Source: Acidimicrobiaceae bacterium (GTDB lineage Bacteria > Actinomycetota > Acidimicrobiia > Acidimicrobiales > Bog-793). From it: a stretch of 53,776 nt of DNA. The position numbers and the translations under genes are program-made. The DNA lies in assembly GCA_003159795.1 (NCBI GenBank), contig PLPK01000083.1, forward strand, positions 1-53,776, in the 5' to 3' direction. Positions within the stretch are counted from its first letter, which is position 1. Each line of letters starts with the position of its first letter. The notes below the pieces were generated by a model, which was not told the DNA's origin, did no database searches, and was given only the letters and a program-made list of their open reading frames with translations. This document shows, in pieces, positions 33,219 through 40,302 of the stretch.

Positions 33219-34352
33219 ATGAGCGCGGTGCGCAGGCTCGGCGTGATCGGCGTAGCGCTCCTGGTGCTGACCATCGCCGCCTGCACGAGTTCCACCAGCG
33301 CCACGACGCAGACTGAAGCGCACACCCACGTAACCCCGACCGCTGTGACTGGTGCCGCGGGTTACTTCTGGCTCCTGGGGGAGTACCGATGTGCTACCGG
33401 GACCTGTCCTGTGGTCATGCGAAGCACCGACGGCGGGAAGTCCTTCGTCCGAGTCGGCTCACCACCCGCCTCAGTCGACGTGCTCCAATTCGCGAACCAC
33501 GAGGATGGCTATGCCTATTCTGCCTACTCTTTCGGGTCTGACGACGAGCAGGCCACTCTCTACTGGACCGGGAACGGGGGAAGGACTTGGCAGCTCGCAC
33601 CGCTGAGGTTTTCAGAATCGCGCCCTCCGTCAATGGTCATCACCAGTGGACGGGCCTATCTGCTCGATTGCGAGAACTACCTAGCCGACGGGGACTGCGA
33701 GTCCCAAGAGCTTGCGTCATCGGTGGTGACGAGCGACACCTGGATGACGACGCGGCTGCAACCTCCGGTTGACGAAGCCACCCAGCCGGTCGGCTTGGCT
33801 TCTTTCGGCTCGAAGGTGTGGCTCATCGCGGCCGGGGCAGGCGCGAATGCTGCCCTGCTCGTTTCCGACGATGGCGGCAGGAGCTTCGCAAGCTTGCCGA
33901 GCACCGGGCTGGGCGGCCTCGCCTGTGGTGCCACCGCTACGTCGGACACGACTCTTTGGGGCTTCTGTGCGACCGGGCTTCTGGACTACGCAGCTCGCTC
34001 AACAGACGGGGGACGGCACTTCGCCCTACTGCCGGGATGGAATCGAGGTTTCAAAGGTGGTGCGGCGAATAGTGGCCAGATTCTTCCCCTGTCGAATACC
34101 GAGGCCATCTTCCGACTGGCGGTTCCGGGCATGTGGCTGACCCGAAACGGCGGAGCACACTTCAGTCCTGTGCGTTTCAGTTCCTTGTGGCAGAACCCGA
34201 ATTACTTCTTCTCCATAGCCTTTGCCAGCGCGACTACGTGGCTAGTGCTGGGAGTCCAAGACCCTGGCGAGAACAATCCGATGTGGCGCACCACCGATGG
34301 CGGGCGTTCCTGGCAACAGGTGAAGACCCCGATACTGGAAACCGGAAGATGA
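33219..34352 (+). CDS. Lipoprotein with BNR/Asp-box repeats (beta-propeller-like)
   Basis: The 377-aa protein begins MSAVRRLGVIGVALLVLTIAAC, a lipoprotein signal with the lipobox Cys at about residue 22, followed by a Ser/Thr linker. The mature part repeats the Asp-box S/R-T/D-x-G-x-x-W/F: MRSTDGGKSF, WTGNGGRTW, VSDDGGRSF, RSTDGGRHF, LTRNGGAHF and WRTTDGGRSW. That makes six, as expected for a beta-propeller like sialidases or YCF48-type proteins. No sialidase catalytic Arg triad can be made out, so binding is more likely than hydrolysis. ATG 33219 was chosen for the signal; the stop overlaps the next lipoprotein start (ATGA). Lower GC hints at acquisition. Confidence 0.8.
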   Translation: MSAVRRLGVIGVALLVLTIAACTSSTSATTQTEAHTHVTPTAVTGAAGYFWLLGEYRCATGTCPVVMRSTDGGKSFVRVGSPPASVDVLQFANHEDGYAYSAYSFGSDDEQATLYWTGNGGRTWQLAPLRFSESRPPSMVITSGRAYLLDCENYLADGDCESQELASSVVTSDTWMTTRLQPPVDEATQPVGLASFGSKVWLIAAGAGANAALLVSDDGGRSFASLPSTGLGGLACGATATSDTTLWGFCATGLLDYAARSTDGGRHFALLPGWNRGFKGGAANSGQILPLSNTEAIFRLAVPGMWLTRNGGAHFSPVRFSSLWQNPNYFFSIAFASATTWLVLGVQDPGENNPMWRTTDGGRSWQQVKTPILETGR

Positions 34353-35308
34353 GCACGGTGCGCAAGCTCGGCGTGATCGCGACAGTGGCCGTGACGCTGT
34401 CGCTCGCTGGGTGTACGACTAACACTGCGGGACCCACTGGCCTAGCGAACGGAGTTGTTGCCTGGATATCGACCCCAGCGCCGCCTACGACCACGACCAC
34501 CACGGCAACGACAACGACAACGCTTCCCCCCGCGCCGGCATGCTCGGCATCCAACCTGAGAGTGCACGTCGGTGGTCTCAAGGCAGCGACGGCACTCGTC
34601 GGCTTCACGGTCACTGTGACGAACGTCGGCCGATCGACATGCCACCTGAGGGGATATCCCGTCCTTATTGGCGTGTACTCCGCTTCGAGGCGGAACAAGA
34701 TCAATGCCGGCCACGGGGGCTTCTGGGAAGTGGTGCCAACCGATCTGCGCCCTGGAGCGCACGGTTCCCTATCACTCACGGGAAGCGATTGGTGCACTGG
34801 CCCGCTAAGGGTGCGCTTTCGCTCTATCGTCGTCGAGCTGCCCGATAATGGAGGGTCGTTCGCCGTCACGAACTATCTGCCGTGCTCGCCGATAGCCGAG
34901 ACCCAGCTCGGCGTGCAGCCACCGCCGGTGCCCGAGTATGTTCCGCCCCCCGGCACCCTCCAGTCACTCCAAGCGCGAACGCTGGCCCCGGATCGAGTCC
35001 GGGCCGGCCGTGTGTTTGCCTACGTGGTCACCCTGACCAATACCGGATCGAAGACCGTGTCACTCCTGCCTTGCCCTGGTTACACGGAGTCGCTCGGCCT
35101 GTACCTCAGCGGCCGGTGGCAGGTGGAACAAAGCTCCTACGAGCTCAACTGCAGCTCCGTGCGACGACTGCTCGCCGGTCAGTCGAGAAGGTTTGCTATG
35201 CGGATCCGGGTGCCCGCCGACGCGCAGCCAGGTTCAGTGAAGCTCGTGTGGTCGCTCGACTCGGGCAACGGGCCAGCCAATGGACGTGGCGTGACCGTGG
35301 TCCCGTAG
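34349..35308 (+). CDS. DUF4232-like lipoprotein
   Basis: The 319-aa protein starts at ATG 34349 in a 4-nt overlap with the BNR lipoprotein. Its signal (MSTVRKLGVIATVAVTLSLAGC) is plainly related to its neighbour's, with lipobox Cys near 22. A Thr-repeat linker of about 20 residues follows. A beta-sandwich domain (about 60-195) has CSASNLRVHV and TVTNVGRSTCHLRGYP, the DUF4232 pattern with paired cysteines. A second similar domain (about 215-319) has YVVTLTNTGSKTVSLLPCPGY. Both lipoproteins are probably anchored outside the membrane and act together. Function is unknown. Confidence 0.78.
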   Translation: MSTVRKLGVIATVAVTLSLAGCTTNTAGPTGLANGVVAWISTPAPPTTTTTTATTTTTLPPAPACSASNLRVHVGGLKAATALVGFTVTVTNVGRSTCHLRGYPVLIGVYSASRRNKINAGHGGFWEVVPTDLRPGAHGSLSLTGSDWCTGPLRVRFRSIVVELPDNGGSFAVTNYLPCSPIAETQLGVQPPPVPEYVPPPGTLQSLQARTLAPDRVRAGRVFAYVVTLTNTGSKTVSLLPCPGYTESLGLYLSGRWQVEQSSYELNCSSVRRLLAGQSRRFAMRIRVPADAQPGSVKLVWSLDSGNGPANGRGVTVVP

Positions 35309-35812
35309 CTCCCCAACTCCCCGCGCTCCTCCTCCGTCCGCTGCCACCGTCGCATCTCCCGTGCCGCCACTTCGTCGCTCCGACGGTCCACCTCTTCCTC
35401 GATGTGCTCGGGTCGCATGACGCCGAATGGCGGCGCGGTCTATCACTGACCAGGCGGTGTTTCGCGGGCTGGCGACGGCCCATGGCCGCGGCTGACCCCG
35501 AGTGCTTCGTCGATCTCCACACCCTCTTCCCGGGCGGCCTGGCGCACGCCCACTGTTCGGGCGGCGCTTGGAACCGTCCCGTCGAGATAAGCCCCCGAGC
35601 GGGATGACAAGGATGGGGCTTGGAGACAGAGCCCTAACCCGGCACTCGGGCACTGAGCGCGCACTGAGCGCGGATAGCACGCTCAGTCAGACAACGTGTC
35701 GACACAGTGGCCACAGCGAGAACCGCTGACGTCCTCGCGGCGGCAAAGACGGCCCGAGCCGAGTTGCCCCCGACGCGGCGACACCGTCTCTAGGTCGTTC
35801 CTGCCGCTTCGG
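35309..35812. other. 504-nt gap with small repeats
   Basis: Open frames here are low-complexity translations lacking start signals or domains. The only structured part is the tandem repeat and hairpin at 35650-35687. Both flanking genes end into this region (convergent), so it holds only 3' ends. Confidence 0.55.
35650..35687. repeat. Tandem 11-bp repeat merging into an 8-bp stem-loop
   Basis: GCACTGAGCGC occurs twice in tandem (35650-35660 and 35661-35671). The second copy's ACTGAGCG (35663-35670) pairs with CGCTCAGT (35680-35687) over a 9-nt loop. The first copy could form the same stem with a longer loop. It lies between convergent genes, so a terminator is the simplest role. Confidence 0.5.
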
Positions 35813-36544
35813 CTAAGCACGGGCCCAAGGGGAATCCGGCTTTCCAACTAGCCGAGTCGCTGTCGCGACTATCACCATGACGATCAAGGCGATCACTAGC
35901 GGATAGACGAAATGGACGTGAATAATCAACGCTGCGCCGATGAGAGCGCCTACCAGCATTGTGGCCACCACGATGAAGCGGCGTCCCGCTAGGGATCCCT
36001 TCCCGCCGGCGAGCGAGCTATCGGCAGCGGTGCCAGTGATCGTCAAGGTGAGCACCGTGGTGGTCATGTCGGGCACGGCGAGCTTGCGAGCGGTGGCGTT
36101 CTGGATCCCCATGGCGATCCCGAGCACGACGATCAATGGGTAGCGGAACCCGGTCGTCATCGAGTCTCTGCTCAGCGCGGCGAGGACGACCGAAGCCGCG
36201 AGGAAGACGACTTGGATCGAGGCCGCAGTGCTGAGCAACCGACCTCGGTGCTCCCCGAGTCGCGAGCCGACTTTGCCGCCGACGAGGGCACCGGACCAAA
36301 ACGACGCCAAGGCCACGACTGATGCCACAATCGAGAAACCGGGCACCCCAACCAGGGCAAATCCCAAGAACACGACGTTGCCGGTCATGTTGGCGACAAA
36401 GACATGGCCAAGCACCAGAAAGCTGAACGCATCGACCAGGCCGGTGAGAAGTGTCATGGCCAAGAGCAGCGGCGGCAGCGGACCATGCTTGCTGTTGCGT
36501 TCTGGAATCAGTGTCTCGCGCACCTCAGCGAGGAAGGTACTCAT
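35813..36544 (-). CDS. DUF1275 (YoaK-like) integral membrane protein
   Basis: The 243-aa protein has six hydrophobic segments (about 28-48, 60-82, 92-112, 122-142, 182-202, 212-232) and the family pattern LTGLVDAFSFLVLGHVFVANMTGN near the first helix pair, plus GIQNATARKLAVPDMTTTVLT in the middle. DUF1275 members are widespread but have no established function. ATG 36544 overlaps the stop of the dehydrogenase gene by 4 nt, so the two are co-translated. The longer open frame upstream is not family-like. Confidence 0.85.
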   Translation of the reverse strand: MSTFLAEVRETLIPERNSKHGPLPPLLLAMTLLTGLVDAFSFLVLGHVFVANMTGNVVFLGFALVGVPGFSIVASVVALASFWSGALVGGKVGSRLGEHRGRLLSTAASIQVVFLAASVVLAALSRDSMTTGFRYPLIVVLGIAMGIQNATARKLAVPDMTTTVLTLTITGTAADSSLAGGKGSLAGRRFIVVATMLVGALIGAALIIHVHFVYPLVIALIVMVIVATATRLVGKPDSPWARA

Positions 36545-37452
36545 GGTCGGACGGCGACATCGGCGTAGACGACCGAGAGATCCTTGTCCCCCCATCCGTT
36601 TCTCAGCATGCGGTGCCACGACTCGATGAGGCTTTGGGTCAATGGAAGCTCGACGCCAGCCGAGCTGGCGCCAGCCAGGGCAAGGTCGGCGTCCTTGACA
36701 GCGTGCTTGAGCGCGAAGCTCGGTGTGAAATCGTGTTTCAGCATCTGCCGGGCCTTGGCGACGGCATACGGCGAGCCGATCGGAGCGTCGAGGAGGTCGA
36801 CTATCAACTCCGGGTCGACGCCTAGGGCAGCGGCAAAGCGAAGCGTTTCAGCCGTGGACTCGACGAGATCGACTACCCAGTTGTTGAGCACCAGCTTCGC
36901 TCTGCTGCCAGCACCGGCAGGGCCGAGCCAGATCGTCCGTCGGCCGATCGCATCCAGCACGGGCGCCACGATCTCGTGGACTTCGACAGGGCCGCTTGCG
37001 AGCACGAGCAAGGTGCCGGCCTCGGCCGGAGCGACGCTTCCCGAGACCGGGGCGTCGACGAAGCTCACACCGTGCGCCTCAGCAAGTGCCGCGAACCGGT
37101 CGGTCCAGTCGATGCCCACCGTGCTCATCTGCAGCCAGACCAAGCCGCTCTCGGCGCGGGCGAGGGGCCCGTCCGGATCGCTCATCACGGCGTGCACCGT
37201 TGAGCCGTCGGACAGCATCGTGAGAAGAACATCGGCGCCCACCGCCGCTTCTCCGGGAGAGGCTGCCGCCGTCGCCCCGGCCTCGACCAACGAGACGACA
37301 TTGGCGGGCGAACGGTTCCAGACCCTGACGCTGAACCCGGCCGAGATCAGTCTCGCGGTCATCGGCCTCCCCATGTGTCCGATGCCGAGTACGCCAACGG
37401 TGGGCAACCCTTTTTGCATCGGCTCTTGGTTCCTGATGTCGCTCTTTTTCAT
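36541..37452 (-). CDS. 3-hydroxyisobutyrate dehydrogenase-family oxidoreductase
   Basis: The 303-aa beta-hydroxyacid dehydrogenase has the NAD(P)-binding motif VGVLGIGHMGRPMTARL (about residues 18-34). The substrate-binding DAPVSGSVAPAEAGTL and the catalytic Lys in GAGSRAKLVLNNWV follow, with the family's helical C-terminal domain. About 16 polar residues precede the fold. Members reduce or oxidise small beta-hydroxyacids such as 3-hydroxyisobutyrate, tartronate semialdehyde or succinic semialdehyde (imine reductases are related). The substrate is uncertain. It is coupled by 4 nt to the DUF1275 membrane protein downstream. Confidence 0.88.
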   Translation of the reverse strand: MKKSDIRNQEPMQKGLPTVGVLGIGHMGRPMTARLISAGFSVRVWNRSPANVVSLVEAGATAAASPGEAAVGADVLLTMLSDGSTVHAVMSDPDGPLARAESGLVWLQMSTVGIDWTDRFAALAEAHGVSFVDAPVSGSVAPAEAGTLLVLASGPVEVHEIVAPVLDAIGRRTIWLGPAGAGSRAKLVLNNWVVDLVESTAETLRFAAALGVDPELIVDLLDAPIGSPYAVAKARQMLKHDFTPSFALKHAVKDADLALAGASSAGVELPLTQSLIESWHRMLRNGWGDKDLSVVYADVAVRP

Positions 37453-37504
37453 CGAATCCCCTTTCGGGTAGTTCGCTCAAACGGTTTCGGAAGCGAGTCC
37501 GGCG

Positions 37505-37759
37505 ATGAGCGTCACGGCCATCCCCGGCGGAGCTGCGTTGCCCCTCCACGAGATGTTCGGACACTACGCAGAAGCGATGCGACGTGCCGAAGCGCCAGGC
37601 TGGAACGAATGGCTTGTCGGCGCGGACAGGATTCCACGCCAGGTGATCACCCAGCCGAGTCCCTTGCAGGCGAAGATCCTCGCCGCCTTCGGCGGATTAA
37701 GTAGCCCATTCGAACTGTGCTCTTCGACAGAGTCAGTAGTCGTATGCTGCCTCGTGTGA
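37505..37759 (+). CDS. Doubtful small ORF upstream of the DinB-like gene
   Basis: An 84-aa frame from ATG 37505 has a reasonably protein-like first 65 residues (LPLHEMFGHYAEAMRRAEAPG, then GWNEWLVGADRIPRQVI). Its end, SSTESVVVCCLV, looks non-coding and overlaps the next gene by 16 nt. It may be a truncated gene whose 3' end is lost. No family recognised. Confidence 0.3.
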   Translation: MSVTAIPGGAALPLHEMFGHYAEAMRRAEAPGWNEWLVGADRIPRQVITQPSPLQAKILAAFGGLSSPFELCSSTESVVVCCLV

Positions 37760-38283
37760 TTGATCCCGACACGAAGGACTGGATGTGGGTCCTCGAGCGA
37801 GCGTGTCCCGAGTGCGGCTTTGACGCAAGCAAGTGTGAAGCTGAAGATGTCGCCGGTCTGGTTCGAGACAACGCGAAGGTATGGGAACGATTCCGGCGCA
37901 ATGGCACCGTTCGCCCGGGTCGACCCAACGCGTCAACGTGGTCGACTCTGGAGTACGCATGTCACGTGCGCGACGTCTATCGGATCTACAGAACACGGAT
38001 CGAACGCATGCTGACCGAAGACGATCCACTGTTTGAGTATTGGGATCAGGGCGCCGCCGCAATCGCCCATTCCTACGAGCAACAAGCTCCCGAGGTGGCC
38101 GCTGCTGAGCTCGCCTTTGCCGCCGAGTCGATGGCGTCAGCGCTCGACGGAGTGTCTGGTCCGTCCTGGCTTCGACCCGGCCGTCGAAGTGACGGGGCGT
38201 CCTTCAGAATTGGCACCCTCGCCCGTTATATGATCCACGATCCCATCCATCACGCCTGGGATGTGCAAAAGCAGCACTCTTAG
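37744..38283 (+). CDS. DinB-like metalloprotein
   Basis: The ~179-aa protein begins near TKDWMWVLERACPECGFDASKC, with two CxxC-like cysteine spacings, and continues as a helical bundle. It has TLEYACHVRDVYRIYRTRIERML and, near the C-terminus, ARYMIHDPIHHAWDVQKQ. The His residues in the second and last helices match the metal triad of the DinB/YfiT superfamily. In actinobacteria some relatives use mycothiol to modify small molecules. ATG 37744 and GTG 37756 are both possible starts; neither has a strong ribosome site. It stands alone, divergent from the dehydrogenase. Confidence 0.8.
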   Translation: MLPRVIDPDTKDWMWVLERACPECGFDASKCEAEDVAGLVRDNAKVWERFRRNGTVRPGRPNASTWSTLEYACHVRDVYRIYRTRIERMLTEDDPLFEYWDQGAAAIAHSYEQQAPEVAAAELAFAAESMASALDGVSGPSWLRPGRRSDGASFRIGTLARYMIHDPIHHAWDVQKQHS

Positions 38284-38641
38284 CATCCAGTCCACACTGA
38301 ATACGCCCCATATTCCCCCGGTGCGCGACGGAAGCGACCATGCCCGATCGGCATTGGGGCAAGTCCTCGGCGCTCGATCTGGAGCGCATCTTCGGACACC
38401 GGTCGAGCCCCAGAACGCTGGCGGCTCGTCGGCCGCCCACCTTCTGGCCCCCAGATCGTCAAGTGCTTGCTGTCGCAAGCGGCGCACCCCAGCCGGTTTC
38501 CGAACGACGCTCCGCGCCGCATGGCCGATCGCCAATTCCGCAAATGGGCGGCTACGTCGTGATTCCGTGTCTCGACTCCGGTTTACGAAAAGAGCGGATC
38601 CGCGCCTTCGGCACGACGGGTCGCGCGGCGCCGCCTCGCGC
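38284..38641. other. 358-nt gap between convergent genes
   Basis: No gene, RNA or strong hairpin was found. The DinB-like gene enters from the left and the glycosyltransferase operon from the right, so this region marks the border between accessory genes and the housekeeping cluster. Confidence 0.55.
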
Positions 38642-40297
38642 CTATGTGCCGGGGGGCACCTTGGGCACGGGCCCGTAGAGCCAGACGGTGATCGGACTCG
38701 CCCAGCCATGGGTGCGGATCGTCGTTGCGGGATAGCGCACCAAGAGGTTTCCGGCGAGCCGCAGGTACTTGGCGTAGTTCGCCTTGGAGGTCGTCGTGCC
38801 GGTCGGAGAGCCCTCGTGGCTCGCGAGGAGCCAGAGGCGCGGGCACGCCGCCGCGATCCGGTCGATCTGGAGGTCGTCGAGCGTCGTGTAGCGCTCGACG
38901 TAGGGGAGGACCTCCCGCAGCGGCGTCGAGGGGAGCACTGGACGGGGCACGAACGGCGTGACGGCCGGGCCGTGCGTGAGGTAGTAGGAGAACGCCATCC
39001 GCCCGTCGGAGGGGTAGAAGGCGATGCAGTCACCCGGCTCGGCGTGCTGGAGCACGTAGAGCGTCGTCGCCTGCCAGTTCTCCGGGGAGACGCCGTAACT
39101 CGGCTCGAGCTGGTACGCGCGCAGGCCGACCAAACCGGCGAGGAGCCCGGCACCCGCCAGGCGGGGCAGGCGCCGATCGCACACGACGCGGGCAAGCACG
39201 ATCGCCGCCGCGGGGAGCGATACGAGGAGGTTGCGGGCTGAGAAGGTTGGCTGGGCGAGGCGAGACTCGACGAACGAGATGACAAGCGGCACGACGAGCC
39301 AGCACACCACGACGAGCTCGCCCCGGACCCGGGCGGCGGAGCGGTCGACAACCAGGCGGCTAAGGACGAACCAGATCGCCCCGGCGAAGGCAGCCGTCGT
39401 GACGACGACGAGGGCGATGCCCGGCGCCCCGGCGGAGAAATTCGGCGGGTATCCCGCCGAGGTGAGCGACGTGACGACCGGGCCGAAGGCGGCGAGGTCG
39501 GGGCGCGACTCCCAGAACAGCTGCCCCCCGCCCCGCGAGTGTGCGAGCCAGGCGAGCGGCGAACAGAGGGCCGCGACGGCGACGATGGCGAGGACGGCCG
39601 GACGGACCCGCCGGCGGTTGCCGGCGAGCGCGACGAGCTGTGCAGGGATGACGAGGACAGCGACGAAGCTCATGTAGAGCGCCAGCGTCGTCACGACGAC
39701 GTAGGCCGCGCCGGCGCGCAGCGAGGCGGGCCCCTCCGGGCGCCGGTCGGTGAGAGCAAGGAAGGCCACGTAGGACGCGGTGACGAACGCCATCATCAGG
39801 GCGTAGCTGCGGATGTTCTGGGCCCAGTACACGGCTGGCAGGCTCACCGCCGAGAACAGGCCGGCGACGAGGGCGATCCGGGCCGAGAAGAGCCGCTCGG
39901 CGAGCACCACGACGAGCGCCGTCGTCGCCGCACAGCCGATCACCGACGGCAGGCGCAGCACGAGGACGCTGCTCCCGAACCACCCGGTAAGGACGTGGAT
40001 GAGGGCGTAGTAGCCGAGCATGTTGCCGCCGTCGCGGGCCATCGCCGAGCCGAGCGCCGCGCCGTGCTGGGCGGTGATCGACACAGTCGCCGCCTCATCG
40101 AGCCAGAGGCTGCGCGCGTCGAGGTCAATCCCGGCGAGCAGCCCCGCGAGCACGGTCGGCCCAATTACGAGCGCCCAGCGCCGCGGCCGTGTGCCCGATC
40201 GCGCCCCCCCGCCCAGGGATCGATCCCGCCCGCGCCCCGACACCAACCAGCGGGCGATCGTGGCCCGCGAGGGCCATATCCGCGTCGGGGCCGACAC
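38642..40297 (-). CDS. GT39/PMT-like membrane glycosyltransferase
   Basis: The 551-aa protein has about ten hydrophobic segments between residues 40 and 370. In the first extracytoplasmic loop it carries SLWLDEAATV with the conserved Asp-Glu of GT-C enzymes (about 66-67). A soluble C-terminal part of ~180 residues follows. GT-C family proteins use polyprenyl-phosphate sugars to glycosylate lipids or proteins at the outer membrane face. The acceptor is not evident. Start GTG 40297 lies 5 nt after the pheT stop, so it is probably the last gene of the pheST transcript. Confidence 0.82.
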   Translation of the reverse strand: MSAPTRIWPSRATIARWLVSGRGRDRSLGGGARSGTRPRRWALVIGPTVLAGLLAGIDLDARSLWLDEAATVSITAQHGAALGSAMARDGGNMLGYYALIHVLTGWFGSSVLVLRLPSVIGCAATTALVVVLAERLFSARIALVAGLFSAVSLPAVYWAQNIRSYALMMAFVTASYVAFLALTDRRPEGPASLRAGAAYVVVTTLALYMSFVAVLVIPAQLVALAGNRRRVRPAVLAIVAVAALCSPLAWLAHSRGGGQLFWESRPDLAAFGPVVTSLTSAGYPPNFSAGAPGIALVVVTTAAFAGAIWFVLSRLVVDRSAARVRGELVVVCWLVVPLVISFVESRLAQPTFSARNLLVSLPAAAIVLARVVCDRRLPRLAGAGLLAGLVGLRAYQLEPSYGVSPENWQATTLYVLQHAEPGDCIAFYPSDGRMAFSYYLTHGPAVTPFVPRPVLPSTPLREVLPYVERYTTLDDLQIDRIAAACPRLWLLASHEGSPTGTTTSKANYAKYLRLAGNLLVRYPATTIRTHGWASPITVWLYGPVPKVPPGT

Positions 40298-40302
40298 GAC
40301 GA

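Noticed and set aside
34882-35607. 241-aa frame overlapping the DUF4232-like lipoprotein and the gap
   Set aside because: Low-complexity translation in another frame, no start signal, no domain.
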